Notes: generated by a model from the sequence alone, not told the origin. 64,000 nucleotides of DNA from Actinotignum schaalii_C (GCF_034119425.1 NZ_JAWUEL010000001.1:56497-120496), one strand, 5' to 3'. Positions 8,465 to 18,271 are shown, counted from the stretch's first letter. Numbers and translations are program-made.

Positions 8465-9658
8465 ATGACATATGATTTCGACACTCGCACCATCTCTGAT
8501 CTCCTCGCGCAGGGATCGCACAAATGGTCCGCGTTTGGGGATGCTATCGCCATGTGGGTGGCCGAAATGGACTTGGGAATCGCGCCGGAAATTCGCGATT
8601 ACCTGGTGAGCGCAGCGCAGCGCGGCACCCTCGGCTACCTTCCTCCCCGCGAAATTCCGGGGATTATGAACGCAGTTTCCACCTGGCTCGGCCAATTCGG
8701 CCCGGCCCCCGACCCGGAGCGCATGTTCCTCATTCCCGAGGTTCTCAGTGCCTTACGGATCACGATCACGCAGTTCACAGCCCCGGGCGCCCCGGTCATT
8801 GTCCCCACTCCAGCCTATATGCCATTCCTCACACTTCCTGGCGGGTACGGCCGGGAAGTACGCCAAGTCCCCTCGGTTTTCCGTGAGGGGCGCTGGGAGC
8901 TGGACCTCGAAGCGCTGGAAGAGGCCCTCACCCCCGGTTCCCTTCTGATTTTGTGTAACCCGTGGAACCCGGCGGGCCGATGTTTGACCGGTCCGGAGCT
9001 CGATAAGGTCGCGGCCGTGGTGGAGCGACGCGGAGCCCGCGTTTTTGAGGATTGTATTCACGCCCCGGTACTTCTTGACGGCACCTACGTTCCCCACGGC
9101 CCGCGCAGCGCGGCCACTCGCGCGCATACGATCACCGCGACCAGCGCAACGAAGGGCTGGAATATCCCCGGGCTCAAAGCAGCGCAGCTCATTTTTTATA
9201 ACGACGACGACACCGCCCGCTACGCGCACCTTGACAACGCCTGGAGCTCCCCGACTTCCACGGTGGGAGCCCGGGCCACCAAAATCGCTTTCGAGGAGGG
9301 GCGGGATTGGAATCGCGCGGTGTGCTCCTATATCGCTGAAACATTGCGGATCGTGGAAAAACGGGTGCGGACCTGGCCCGGGGTGCGCATGGCCCACGTG
9401 GAAGGCACCTATATCGCGTTCCTTGATTTTTCCGAGGCGGAATTTGTGCGCGCGGAGGAGGAACGTGCCCGCAAAGAGGCGCGCGAGCCGAAAGGCGCCG
9501 TCGCCGCTATTTTGGAGCGGGCCAACGTGGCACTCACGCCCGGGCGGGCCTCGGGCACCGGTTTTGAGCAATGGGCGCGCATGGTGCTGGCCACCCCGCG
9601 CGCAATTGCACTGGAGGCCCTGGACCGAATCGAAGGCCTGCTGGAGGCCGGGGCGTAA
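8465..9658 (+). CDS. MalY/PatB-type PLP aminotransferase (C-S lyase type), copy 1
   Basis: A 397-residue fold-type I PLP enzyme. The MalY/PatB marks are present: the start YDFDTRTISDLLAQGSHKW, VAEMDLGIAPEI, the NPWNPAGRC motif near 160, and the PLP lysine in SATKGWNIPGLK near 235. MalY-type enzymes cleave cystathionine or cysteine S-conjugates by beta-elimination. A second paralog lies at 15139-16311. The divergent neighbour gltX starts 25 bases away. The family is secure; whether the true substrate is cystathionine is unknown. Confidence 0.85.
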   Translation: MTYDFDTRTISDLLAQGSHKWSAFGDAIAMWVAEMDLGIAPEIRDYLVSAAQRGTLGYLPPREIPGIMNAVSTWLGQFGPAPDPERMFLIPEVLSALRITITQFTAPGAPVIVPTPAYMPFLTLPGGYGREVRQVPSVFREGRWELDLEALEEALTPGSLLILCNPWNPAGRCLTGPELDKVAAVVERRGARVFEDCIHAPVLLDGTYVPHGPRSAATRAHTITATSATKGWNIPGLKAAQLIFYNDDDTARYAHLDNAWSSPTSTVGARATKIAFEEGRDWNRAVCSYIAETLRIVEKRVRTWPGVRMAHVEGTYIAFLDFSEAEFVRAEEERARKEAREPKGAVAAILERANVALTPGRASGTGFEQWARMVLATPRAIALEALDRIEGLLEAGA

Positions 9659-9740
9659 CGCGCAGGTAGCACGGCAGCACCGCAACGCGCCTTCGGGGCG
9701 CCGGTCGCTAAAGTCTAGGTGAAATACTAAGGTTAATGAT

Positions 9741-10484
9741 ATGAAAATAGCACGCTTGAGTTTGAGCCAGGGCCCGCGCTATGCGGTCTACGACGAAGGC
9801 GCTGATGACTTCGTTATCCTCGCCGACGATCCGATTTTCGGGGAGATCCAACCTACCGGAGAGCGGGTGGCCGCTGCCGATGCCGTGCTCCTCTCCCCCA
9901 TGATTCCACGCTCGAAGGCCATTGGTTTCGGCAATGCAACCGCACCGGGTGCCACAGCTGATGACCTCTTCTTCTTTATGAAGCCCAATACGGCGGTGTG
10001 CGGGCCTGATGATCCGATTATTATTCCGGACTGGGCTAGCGAAGGCCTCGCCCACGAAGTGGAACTCGGGATTATTATCGGGCGGGTCGCCAAGGACGTT
10101 CCCGAAGAACGCGCGCTGGAAGCCGTATTTGGTTACACCATTATTAATGATGTGACCGCCCGCGGGGATGTGAACGGTGCACAGAAGATGTTTGATACCG
10201 CGCTCCCGGTGGGCCCTTATATCCTCACCGATATTGACGTGAGCGATCTGGCCATGACCTCGCGGGTGAACGGGGAAACCTACACCCGGGCGCGAACCTC
10301 TGACTATCCGCTCTCCGTGGCGCAGTCGGTGGCAGCGGCCTCGCGGCGCTGCACCCTACTTCCCGGCGATATTATTCTGCCCGGTGCCTTTAACGGTGAG
10401 CCGCCGCTGAAAGCGGGCGACGTCGTGGAATGTGAAATCGAAGGTTTCGGGGTGCTGCGCAACCCGGTCCTCGCGGCGAACTAA
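9741..10484 (+). CDS. Fumarylacetoacetate hydrolase family protein
   Basis: A 247-residue single-domain FAH-fold protein. The metal-site signatures are HEVELGIIIGR near residue 105 and GYTIINDVTARGDV near 133. Relatives are hydratases, isomerases or acylpyruvate hydrolases that cleave or rearrange 2-oxo acids with a bound Mg or Mn ion. FAH-family genes close to gltX are common in actinobacteria, so the place fits but does not reveal the substrate. The gene is 82 bases after the aminotransferase on the same strand. Confidence 0.85.
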   Translation: MKIARLSLSQGPRYAVYDEGADDFVILADDPIFGEIQPTGERVAAADAVLLSPMIPRSKAIGFGNATAPGATADDLFFFMKPNTAVCGPDDPIIIPDWASEGLAHEVELGIIIGRVAKDVPEERALEAVFGYTIINDVTARGDVNGAQKMFDTALPVGPYILTDIDVSDLAMTSRVNGETYTRARTSDYPLSVAQSVAAASRRCTLLPGDIILPGAFNGEPPLKAGDVVECEIEGFGVLRNPVLAAN

Positions 10485-10553
10485 AGCCCGGCAGGCGAAC
10501 TATACAACCGAGGACCGCACCCGCACCGCGGACGGGCCCATGCAGGAGGATAG

Positions 10554-12530
10554 ATGAAGAAGCATCGCGATGGTTCCCTATCGCAAAAAGCTCCTTTCAA
10601 GAACGAGTCGTATCACACGGTTCCGTGGCTGCTCGCGCAGCGGCAACGCAAGTATCCGCGCGATATCGCGGTGCATATCCAGAACTCCATCGGTGGGAAT
10701 TGGAAACCGTTGACGATTACGGAATTCCTCGAGCAAGTCCGTCTTACGGCGCGCGGGCTCATCGGCCTGGGCCTGGGGCACGGCGAACGCATCGGCATTC
10801 TCGCGGCTACATCTTACGAGTGGGCGCTGCTGGACGCGGCCGCCTTGTACATCGGGATTGTGCCGGTGCCGATTTATGAAACAAGTTCCGCCAAGCAGAT
10901 CGCGTGGATGGTCGCGGATGCGGAGATCACCCATATTTTCACCGATACCCGCGCCCATGCGGAGTTGGTTGATTCGGTGACACCGCCCGCGATTCCGCCC
11001 GCGACCGTCATGACGGAGGATTGGCGCGCCGCTCTCAATGCCGCCGCTCTTGAAGTTCCCGAAGAAGATCTCGACGCCCGCATCGCGGCGGTCACCGCTG
11101 ATTCCCTCGCGACCATTATTTACACCTCGGGAACCACCGGAGACCCCAAGGGAGTGGAGCTTACCCATGGGAATTTCGTGCGCACCGTGCTGGGGACCTG
11201 GCATTACGAACCGGAAATCCTCAATAATCCGCAGGCATCGCTGCTACTCTTCCTCCCCATGGCGCACGTCATGGGGCGGATTTGCGCCTACTTCGGCTTG
11301 GCCACCCGTATTTCAGTAGGTTTCGTAGGTAATCTCAAGAATCTCATGAGCGACCTGGAAACTTTCAAACCCACCCTGCTGCTGGTGGTTCCGCGGGTGC
11401 TGGAAAAGGTCTATAACGCGGCCGAGGCGAAAGCCGGGGCGGGCCTGCGGCGCCGGATTTTCCGCTGGGCGGCAGACATCGCGGTGCAGAACGGCACCCG
11501 GCGCCGGCGCAGCCCGATTTTCGCGGTGAAGCGCGCACTGGCACGCAAACTGGTTTTCAATAAATTGCGCGAGGCGATGGGCGGGCGAATTCGCTTCGCG
11601 ATTTCCGCCGGGGCACCGCTGGGCACCCGCCTGGGGCGCTTCTATCGCGGCATCGGGCTCACGGTGGTAGAAGGTTACGGCCTCACGGAAACCACCGGTC
11701 CGGCAAATGCCACGCGCGCGGCGAATCCCGTGCTGGGTACCGTTGGATGGCCGCTTCCGGGCATGCGTATTAAACTTGCCGACGACGGCGAAGTCTTGGT
11801 CAAGGGCCACTCGGTCTTCCGTGGTTACCATAACAATCCCGAAGCTACCGCGGCTGCTTTTGCGGATGGTTGGTTCCACACCGGGGATCTCGGGACGCTC
11901 GATAAGCGCGGCAACCTCACCATTACCGGCCGAAAGAAGCACCTGATCGTGACGGCCGGGGGCAAGAATGTGGCACCGGCGGTGCTTGAGGATAAGCTGA
12001 GCTCTCACCCCCTCATTTCCAATGTGGTGGTTTTGGGTGATGGCGAGCCCTTCATTTCCGCGCTCATTACTCTTGATGCGCAGATGCTTCCCTCCTGGCT
12101 TTCTTCGCACGGTTTGCCGAAGATGACTCCGGCGGAGGCAATGAATTCTGAGCCGGTTAACGCTTCGCTCCAGCGCGCGATTGACCGCACCAATGCGCAG
12201 GTATCGCGTGCGGAATCCATTCGTAAATTCGTGATTGTGCCCGGTGATTTTAGCGAGGCGAATGGTTTGCTCACGCCGTCGCTTAAGGTGCGCCGCGAAG
12301 TTGTGCTCGAGCGGTACCGCGATGTGGTGGATGGTATTTACGGAGCGAATCACTCCGAATCCACGAAGAAATCCGAGGCGAAGGAACGCCGGAGGGCCGC
12401 GCGGAAAGAACGGCGCGCGCAGCGCCGGCTCGGGCGGCTGCGGCGGCGCGGTGTGCCCGGACAGCACGGGATGCAGTCTGGTCAGCAGGATGATCAGCAC
12501 CCTGGCACGGTAGGCGGCGGCGAGAAGTAG
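10554..12530 (+). CDS. Long-chain fatty-acid--CoA ligase (AMP-forming)
   Basis: A 658-residue acyl-adenylate enzyme that activates fatty acids with ATP and CoA. Visible motifs are IIYTSGTTGDPKGVELTHGN (P-loop-like AMP motif near 190), EGYGLTETTGP near 375, GWFHTGDLG near 440, and the hinge region ITGRKKHLIVTAGGKN. This matches the FadD15-like class. After about residue 600 there is an Arg/Lys-rich tail (KERRRAARKERRAQRR) that is not part of the enzyme fold and may bind membrane or nucleic acid. AGGAGG stands 6 bases before the ATG. aroE follows after 4 bases, so the two are probably co-transcribed. Confidence 0.9.
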   Translation: MKKHRDGSLSQKAPFKNESYHTVPWLLAQRQRKYPRDIAVHIQNSIGGNWKPLTITEFLEQVRLTARGLIGLGLGHGERIGILAATSYEWALLDAAALYIGIVPVPIYETSSAKQIAWMVADAEITHIFTDTRAHAELVDSVTPPAIPPATVMTEDWRAALNAAALEVPEEDLDARIAAVTADSLATIIYTSGTTGDPKGVELTHGNFVRTVLGTWHYEPEILNNPQASLLLFLPMAHVMGRICAYFGLATRISVGFVGNLKNLMSDLETFKPTLLLVVPRVLEKVYNAAEAKAGAGLRRRIFRWAADIAVQNGTRRRRSPIFAVKRALARKLVFNKLREAMGGRIRFAISAGAPLGTRLGRFYRGIGLTVVEGYGLTETTGPANATRAANPVLGTVGWPLPGMRIKLADDGEVLVKGHSVFRGYHNNPEATAAAFADGWFHTGDLGTLDKRGNLTITGRKKHLIVTAGGKNVAPAVLEDKLSSHPLISNVVVLGDGEPFISALITLDAQMLPSWLSSHGLPKMTPAEAMNSEPVNASLQRAIDRTNAQVSRAESIRKFVIVPGDFSEANGLLTPSLKVRREVVLERYRDVVDGIYGANHSESTKKSEAKERRRAARKERRAQRRLGRLRRRGVPGQHGMQSGQQDDQHPGTVGGGEK

Positions 12531-12534
12531 CACG

Positions 12535-13392
12535 ATGGGGATTAACGGGCGCACGGTTAGTTATGCCGTGATCGGGCATCCGGTGGGACATTCCCGCTCT
12601 CCCGCCATGCATAACGCATCCTTTTCCCACCTGGGCGTGAACGCTGTTTACCTCGCGTATGATATCGCGCCGGATTCGGGCGCTCGGGCGGTTACTGCTT
12701 TATGCGACCTTGGTTTTGGCGGTTTTAACGTGACGATGCCGCATAAAACCGCCGTGTATGAGCTTGTTGATGAGCTCTCCGACGATGCCCGGCTCATGGA
12801 GTCCGTAAACACCGTTCACATTCGCGAGGATGGGAGCACGGTCGGTCATAACACCGATGGCCGCGGTGCTTTTGCAGCGGTACGGGCGGCAGGCTATGAC
12901 CCGGGGGAAGCGGTGGTGGTTCTGGGAGCTGGCGGAGCTTCGCGTGCGATCTATACTCGGGCCGCCCTCGAAGGCGTGTCCCGTATCCGGGTCTTTTCCC
13001 GGCGCGGGCAGAATTTTGAGCGCGCCGTCGGTATCCTCGGTCGCTTGCGTGCCGAGACGGGTGTGGATGCCCAGCTTTGTGACCTCAGTGATGAGGACGC
13101 GCTCCGCCGCGAGGTTGATGCGGCTTCGCTTCTGGTCAATGCCACAAGTGTGGGGATGAGTGCTCATCCGGGTGCTCTGATCCCCGAAAGCTGGCTGCGC
13201 CCCGATCACATAGTTTTTGATGCGGTGTACGAACCGCTAGAAACTGAGCTCCTCCAGCGAGCCCGCCGGGTTGGTTCCGGCTGCGTATCCGGCCTGGATA
13301 TGCTGCTGTGGCAAGGTGTTTTTGCTGAGGAAATCTGGCTGGGCCGCACCGACATTCCCGTGGAGGTCATGCGGGCGGCCCTGTGCCAGTAA
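12535..13392 (+). CDS. aroE: Shikimate dehydrogenase
   Basis: A 285-residue NADP-dependent enzyme of the shikimate pathway, reducing 3-dehydroshikimate. The shikimate site is seen as GHPVGHSRSPAMHN (15-28) and NVTMPHK (catalytic Lys near 67). The nucleotide site is LGAGGASRAI near 125. The C-terminus has the usual DMLLWQG. It begins 4 bases after the acyl-CoA ligase stop, within that gene's tail context, and converges on nhaC, whose stop lies about 30 bases away. Confidence 0.93.
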   Translation: MGINGRTVSYAVIGHPVGHSRSPAMHNASFSHLGVNAVYLAYDIAPDSGARAVTALCDLGFGGFNVTMPHKTAVYELVDELSDDARLMESVNTVHIREDGSTVGHNTDGRGAFAAVRAAGYDPGEAVVVLGAGGASRAIYTRAALEGVSRIRVFSRRGQNFERAVGILGRLRAETGVDAQLCDLSDEDALRREVDAASLLVNATSVGMSAHPGALIPESWLRPDHIVFDAVYEPLETELLQRARRVGSGCVSGLDMLLWQGVFAEEIWLGRTDIPVEVMRAALCQ

Positions 13393-13422
13393 ATAATTAT
13401 CCGGGTGTTCTTTTCCTTCCCG

Positions 13423-15024
13423 CTAGTTTTCTGCCTTATGGGCGCCGGTTCCACCAGCGGGTTCAACCAGGGCAGCTTCAGGATCTGCTGCGCTCGGGCC
13501 GGGAGTGCCGTCACCGTAGCGAATAATATGGCTTTCGTTCATATCGTCCTCTTCGAGCATGCGTAGCTGTTCCTCGCGGCTGAGCATCTGAATACCCCAG
13601 CCGGTTGCGGCCAGAATAAGAGCCACTATCATGCCAGACCAGTTAACAACAGCCCACGGAACGTAATGCAGAGTTTCCACCCCGAGGGTTGCCGCCATGT
13701 ACGCACCGGCAGCCGTCCACGGGAATAGTGTTTCAGTCACGGTCACGGAGTCTTCGAGGGTACGGCCCAACGTCATGGGGTGATAGCCGCGGCGTACGTA
13801 TGCCGGGCGCAGTACTTCGCCGGGCATAATGACGGAGATCTGACCGTTGCAGGTCACCGAAATGGTGCCCAGCCCCACGCCGATGGTGCTAGCAACCAAG
13901 CCGAAACGCGACTTCACGCGATGCAGCAGCTTCTCAATAAGGTAATCGAGCGAATGCGAAACACCCATAATTCCAGCGAATGCCAGCGCACAGAAACAGA
14001 TCGCCAGGGTCCCCAGCATGGAGTTCATTCCACCGCGTTCCAGCAAGGTCACCATGTCATCGCTGGGGGTCAGGCTAACCCATTCGGGCCGCTGAATCAT
14101 GTCGAGCTTGAATCCCTTGACGAGCGCCGTGAAGGCATCGGCGATACTCGACTTCTGGAAGACGAAGGTATTGAAAAGCCCAAGGGCAACACCCGCCATC
14201 ATGACCGGAATAGTCGGGAAACGCAGCGCCGCACCAACAAGAACGACGATAGGAGGCACCAGGAGCCACGGCGTGAGATGGAAACCGGCTGCTAATTGGT
14301 CAAGGGTTTCTTGTACCGCGGAAGTGTCGACTCCGGCAGCGGATCCTTTGATTCCCACGATCGCAAAAACAATAACGCCGATGATGAGCGCGGTGCCGGT
14401 GGTCCATGTCAGGTTCTTGATATGGGTGAACAGTGGCACGCGGGTAATCATCGCGGCAATATTTGTCGAGTCGGACAGTGGAGAGAATTTATCACCGAAG
14501 TAAGCACCGGAGACAACCGCTCCCGCAATCATTGGCAGATCAGCACCCAACCCGATGGCGATGCCCATGAAGGCAACACCGATGGTGCCTGCGGATCCCC
14601 ACGAGGTTCCGGTACAGAGGGATACGACGGCGGTGCCGAGCAGGGCGACCAGGGCCAACCACCGCGGGTCAATAATGGCCAACCCCCAGTACACGAGATA
14701 CGGGATTGTTCCTGAAATCATCCACGCACCGATGAGTAACCCCACGGTGAGAAGGATAAGAAGTGCCGGCCACGCCTTGGCTGTCTTTTCAGCCACGGAT
14801 TCGATCATCTCATCCCAGCTATACCCCAGGTATTTAGCAACACAGGCTGCGACGGCTGCCGCCGCGATAATCATGGGTTCAACGGGCAAATCAAAGCCGA
14901 TGTATCCCCCACCGATAAACAATGCCAAGGAAATCACCGGCAAAAGCGCCAGGAAGACCGTTGGCTTCTTTTTCTTCATGTGTATCTCGGCCTCGGTGCC
15001 GGGATTCTTTTCCGAAGTCATCAT
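13423..15024 (-). CDS. nhaC: NhaC-family sodium/proton antiporter
   Basis: A 533-residue polytopic membrane protein with about 11-12 hydrophobic spans. NhaC marks include TGTSWGSAGTIGVAFMGI and GAYFGDKFSPLSDSTN, the conserved ion-path segment, plus a later TLGRTLEDSVTVTETLFPW. The tail after about residue 490 is acidic and cytoplasmic. An inner ATG at residue 16 (MKKKKP) is an alternative start. It is downstream of the second MalY-type gene on the same strand, with a 114-base gap. NhaC homologues sometimes carry solutes other than protons, so a link to the aminotransferase's substrate is possible but unproven. Confidence 0.88.
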   Translation of the reverse strand: MMTSEKNPGTEAEIHMKKKKPTVFLALLPVISLALFIGGGYIGFDLPVEPMIIAAAAVAACVAKYLGYSWDEMIESVAEKTAKAWPALLILLTVGLLIGAWMISGTIPYLVYWGLAIIDPRWLALVALLGTAVVSLCTGTSWGSAGTIGVAFMGIAIGLGADLPMIAGAVVSGAYFGDKFSPLSDSTNIAAMITRVPLFTHIKNLTWTTGTALIIGVIVFAIVGIKGSAAGVDTSAVQETLDQLAAGFHLTPWLLVPPIVVLVGAALRFPTIPVMMAGVALGLFNTFVFQKSSIADAFTALVKGFKLDMIQRPEWVSLTPSDDMVTLLERGGMNSMLGTLAICFCALAFAGIMGVSHSLDYLIEKLLHRVKSRFGLVASTIGVGLGTISVTCNGQISVIMPGEVLRPAYVRRGYHPMTLGRTLEDSVTVTETLFPWTAAGAYMAATLGVETLHYVPWAVVNWSGMIVALILAATGWGIQMLSREEQLRMLEEDDMNESHIIRYGDGTPGPSAADPEAALVEPAGGTGAHKAEN

Positions 15025-15138
15025 TGATCCTTTCGCTGTGTCGATGACGACAATTACTCGGTGAATATGCGGCGGGTACCCTATGGAAAACAGGGACCTA
15101 CCACAGCTCGGGTCAAGAAACGCTGACCACGCTGAGGT

Positions 15139-16311
15139 TTATCTCAGTTTCTGCGCCGATACTTCGCAGCGTTGCAGCGCGGTATCGAGAAGTGACTGGG
15201 GCGCCGCCAGATTGAAACGGATATAGTCATGCCATTGCGCTCCGAATCCTTCACCCCATGAAGGGTGTACTCCGGCGGCGGCGCATACCTCCGCTGCCGC
15301 AGCGGCACCAAGATTCCCGGTATCACACCAGAACAAATATGTTGCTTCCGGAATGACGGGTTTTTCCTTTGCAAATAGGTCCGCGAAGCGTGGGACGAAA
15401 CGCGCCATATTGTTATCTATATAGGCGAGCGTGGCATCGAGCCATTCCTCGCATCGGGTCCAGGCAGCAATAGCTGCCGGAATAGCGAAATAATTGGGGT
15501 TATGGAAACCGGCCGCGCGCAACCCATCCCGTATTCTGGCGCGCAGCGCGGGATCGGGAATGATGAGTGCCGAGGCTTCCAGGCCGGCGATATTGAAACT
15601 CTTCGAGGGAGAAAGCGCTGTAATGAGGCGGGAGCGCAATCCCGCATCCGCGTAGCGCCCTAGCGGCGACCATTGCTGCCCGGCGCGCAGAATATCGCAG
15701 TGGATATCGTCGGAAAGCACCAGGCAGGAGCTCTTTGCTAGCAGCGTGGACAGCTGTTCCATTTCCTTTTGGGTGAAGGTGCGTCCCGTCGGGTTATGGG
15801 GATTGGTGAGAATGAAGAAATCAGCATCCGGCAGCGTTGCGGCAAGCTGATCAAAGGGAATCCGCCACACACCATCCGCATAGTACATCGCCGGTTCGGT
15901 AACCCGGCAACCGCAACGACGCACCACCTCCATGATGGGGTCATAAGCCGGCGAGAGCGTGATGACCTTCGCTCCCGCCGGCAGCATATGAGCGCAGATC
16001 ATCGCTGTCGCTTCCACAATGCGGGGAACGAAAACGACGGATTCTTCGCCAAACTCGGTACCGTGACGGCGCGCGAACCATGATGTACATGCACCCGCAA
16101 AATCCGGGAAAACCTCCGTATAGCTGTAGATACCTCGAGTAGCGGCATTCTCAATAGCCATGCGGATTGCGGGAGCACACGCGAATTCCATTTCAGCAAC
16201 GGAAAGAGAGAGATGGTCGACAGGCAAGGTTTCCCATTTTGCAGACCAAGTACCACGCCGGTTGATTACACGATGGCGCTCCTCGAAGTCATCTGTAGCT
16301 ATGCGCATCAT
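15139..16311 (-). CDS. MalY/PatB-type PLP aminotransferase, copy 2
   Basis: A 390-residue fold-type I PLP enzyme. It shares the scheme of the protein at 8465-9658: DDFEERHRVINRRGTWSAKW at the start, LSVAEMEFACAPAI, NPHNPTGRTF near 172, DDIHCDI near 202, and the PLP lysine in SPSKSFNIAGLEA near 234. It is probably a cysteine-S-conjugate or cystathionine lyase. It is the first gene of a likely unit with nhaC. A stretch with direct repeats lies 90-120 bases upstream. The two paralogs differ too much to be a recent duplication. Confidence 0.85.
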   Translation of the reverse strand: MMRIATDDFEERHRVINRRGTWSAKWETLPVDHLSLSVAEMEFACAPAIRMAIENAATRGIYSYTEVFPDFAGACTSWFARRHGTEFGEESVVFVPRIVEATAMICAHMLPAGAKVITLSPAYDPIMEVVRRCGCRVTEPAMYYADGVWRIPFDQLAATLPDADFFILTNPHNPTGRTFTQKEMEQLSTLLAKSSCLVLSDDIHCDILRAGQQWSPLGRYADAGLRSRLITALSPSKSFNIAGLEASALIIPDPALRARIRDGLRAAGFHNPNYFAIPAAIAAWTRCEEWLDATLAYIDNNMARFVPRFADLFAKEKPVIPEATYLFWCDTGNLGAAAAAEVCAAAGVHPSWGEGFGAQWHDYIRFNLAAPQSLLDTALQRCEVSAQKLR

Positions 16312-16402
16312 TGCAGCCTCCTTGCCACAAAGGGAGGTGAACTTCTTTGAACACTCACCCTTTGTTTTGTTTCAAAACATACTCGGGAAATATTAGTTTT
16401 GT

Positions 16403-16433
16403 CAACGTGAGAGTTTTATTATCACAACGTGAT
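16403..16433. promoter_or_regulatory. Direct repeat CAACGTGA with embedded dyad upstream of the malY-like/nhaC unit
   Basis: CAACGTGA occurs at 16403-16410 and again at 16425-16432, 22 bases apart (about two helical turns). The second copy is part of ATCAC-AAC-GTGAT. The surroundings are AT-rich compared with the window. It is 92-122 bases upstream of the start at 16311 and is a candidate operator. Confidence 0.4.
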
Positions 16434-16541
16434 GTGAAGTGTCACCAAAAGGTAGGGACTGCACATATTAATTCGAGAACGCAAATAAAACGGGAGCGCG
16501 GGCTGTTTATAGGTCATGACGTGGTGATGACATGACAAGAG

Positions 16542-16623
<82 letters not shown>

Positions 16624-16744
16624 GTACCGGTCTATCCTAGCGGATTTCCCGGTGCAGGAAAATTCAGAAGCTGATCGGAAGATCAGAAAACGACCGGAAG
16701 CTCAGAGAACTAACGGTAGTGTTCCGGCAGCTCATTCCTCCCGA

Positions 16745-17215
16745 TTACTCATCGATACCAAGATCGCGCCGTAACCGCGCCACATGCCCGGTAGCTTTCA
16801 CATTATAGAAAGCTGCCGCCACGGTACCATCCGGATTAACCACTACGGTGGAGCGGCGCATTCCGATAATCGTTTTACCCCAGTTTTGTTTTTCTCCCCA
16901 GGCACCCCATTCGCTTGCCACCGCGTGATCTGGATCCGAGGCAAGCACAAAGTTGAGACCCTGCTTCTCCCGGAACTTCTCCAGCGACGTGAGCGAATCA
17001 GGGGAAACTCCCACCACGGCGTAACCAGCCGACCGCAGGGAATTGAGATTATCCCGGAAATCGCAGGCCTCGGTAGTACACCCCGGGGTATTTGCTTTCG
17101 GGTAGAAGTACACGATGACGCCGCGGGCGCCGTCGTTCAGATGCTCGGATAGCCGGAAGGTTCCCGCCGTGCTCTCCAAAGTAAAATCGGGGGCACGATC
17201 ACCAGAATTTAACAT
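16745..17215 (-). CDS. bcp: Thioredoxin-dependent peroxiredoxin (Bcp/PrxQ type)
   Basis: A 156-residue cytoplasmic peroxidase that reduces hydroperoxides with electrons from thioredoxin. The active site is YPKANTPGCTTEACDFRDN, with the peroxidatic Cys46 and the resolving Cys51 five residues on, typical of PrxQ. The N-terminus GDRAPDFTLES is standard. Its start overlaps the end of the small membrane protein gene by 17 bases, so the pair is translationally linked. Confidence 0.94.
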   Translation of the reverse strand: MLNSGDRAPDFTLESTAGTFRLSEHLNDGARGVIVYFYPKANTPGCTTEACDFRDNLNSLRSAGYAVVGVSPDSLTSLEKFREKQGLNFVLASDPDHAVASEWGAWGEKQNWGKTIIGMRRSTVVVNPDGTVAAAFYNVKATGHVARLRRDLGIDE

Positions 17216-17522
17216 TATTTTCCTTCACAATAAGCACGGCCCACGCGATCAGCATGGCGATACCGATGCCGAGGGGCCACAGCCCCAGGGGCGTGGGCGC
17301 GAACCACAGCATAAAAACAGCACCGGCCCCGAATATCCAGGGGCGTTCGCTCCGGTACCCGAACCCGCAGGCCACCGCTCCGACCGTTCCAAGCGTGAGA
17401 ATCGCTCCGTACTGTGGAAGAAGATTCCCGCTAATGGCGATATACCAACCTAAAATGAGGGTTGCCACGCCCAGCACAAGAATAGCGAGGGCTAGGTAGT
17501 TCAGGTATCGAGCTTGGCGCAT
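17199..17522 (-). CDS. Small membrane protein, unknown function
   Basis: 107 residues with four hydrophobic spans (about 8-28, 38-52, 62-78 and 82-100) and a short basic tail. No family is recognised beyond a generic actinobacterial membrane protein. Its 3' end overlaps the start of bcp by 17 bases, which implies co-expression with the peroxiredoxin. It is divergent from the NUDIX-like gene at 17660. Confidence 0.7.
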   Translation of the reverse strand: MRQARYLNYLALAILVLGVATLILGWYIAISGNLLPQYGAILTLGTVGAVACGFGYRSERPWIFGAGAVFMLWFAPTPLGLWPLGIGIAMLIAWAVLIVKENNVKFW

Positions 17523-17659
17523 GCCACTCAGTCTAGCTTCCTAGCTTCCGCATCACACACCGCTCCCTGCCTCGCACCGGCGCGATACGCGAAAATGCAG
17601 ATGTTTCGCGGGTAGCGTGGAGTGAAGCACGGGACCGCGAAGCCCGGCAAAATTAAGAC

Positions 17660-18196
17660 ATGAGTGAAGTCGACGCAGCTGATATGGGTCCGTGGCTCAG
17701 CCCCGAAGAACTCGAATTTGTCCGGCACAAGGTCCCGATGGTGTACGTGGATATTGTTCCGGTTCGCCTGGATGAAACCGGGCGGGTGATCGCTATCGGG
17801 ATGCTACTGCGTGCCGATTCTGAGGGAATTTTGCGCGAGTTTCCCTCGGGGCGGGTCCTCTTCCACGAACCGGTGCGCGCCGCGCTCATCCGCCATATCG
17901 ATAAAGACCTAGGCTCGGTGGCACTTCCTCAACTTCCGCCGTACCTGGCACCGTTCACGGTCACCGAATACTTCCCCACTCCCGAACCGGAGGCCGGGTA
18001 TTACGATGCACGCCAGCACCGTGTTGATCTGGCCTATATCATCCCTATTCACGGGGATTGTGATCCGGGAAATGATTCCCTGGAATTCACCTGGTTCACA
18101 CCCGGGGAGGCGCGCACCGCGGAGCTGCAAGCGGAAATGTCCGATGGCCACGCCGCGCTCCTGCGCGCCGCTCTCGGCTATATTGGCCGCTGCTAA
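17660..18196 (+). CDS. NUDIX-fold family protein (DUF4916 type)
   Basis: A 178-residue protein like the actinobacterial DUF4916 group. WLSPEELEFVRHKVPMVYVDIVPVRLDETGRV leads the fold, and PSGRVLFHEPVRAALIRHI occupies the place of the Nudix box. The REUXEE core of a working Nudix box is not present, so nucleotide hydrolysis is doubtful. The later part HRVDLAYIIPI and FTWFTPGEA fits the fold. It stands alone, convergent with rdgB, with a hairpin between them. Confidence 0.75.
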   Translation: MSEVDAADMGPWLSPEELEFVRHKVPMVYVDIVPVRLDETGRVIAIGMLLRADSEGILREFPSGRVLFHEPVRAALIRHIDKDLGSVALPQLPPYLAPFTVTEYFPTPEPEAGYYDARQHRVDLAYIIPIHGDCDPGNDSLEFTWFTPGEARTAELQAEMSDGHAALLRAALGYIGRC

Positions 18197-18238
18197 CCAC
18201 TGTAAGCAGTGCTTACGGCAGCGGTTACGCGGCTTGTA

Positions 18239-18271
18239 AGCGGTGTTCACACGAATCCGGAGAACACCGCT
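18239..18271. terminator. Bidirectional hairpin between the NUDIX-like gene and rdgB
   Basis: AGCGGTGTTC and GAACACCGCT form a perfect 10-bp stem with a 13-base loop. It lies between two convergent genes, so it can end transcription from both sides. There is no strong T-run. Confidence 0.65.

Noticed and set aside
11313..12554. 413-codon open frame on the minus strand
   Set aside because: It is antisense to the acyl-CoA ligase; long antisense frames are a by-product of high GC at third codon positions.
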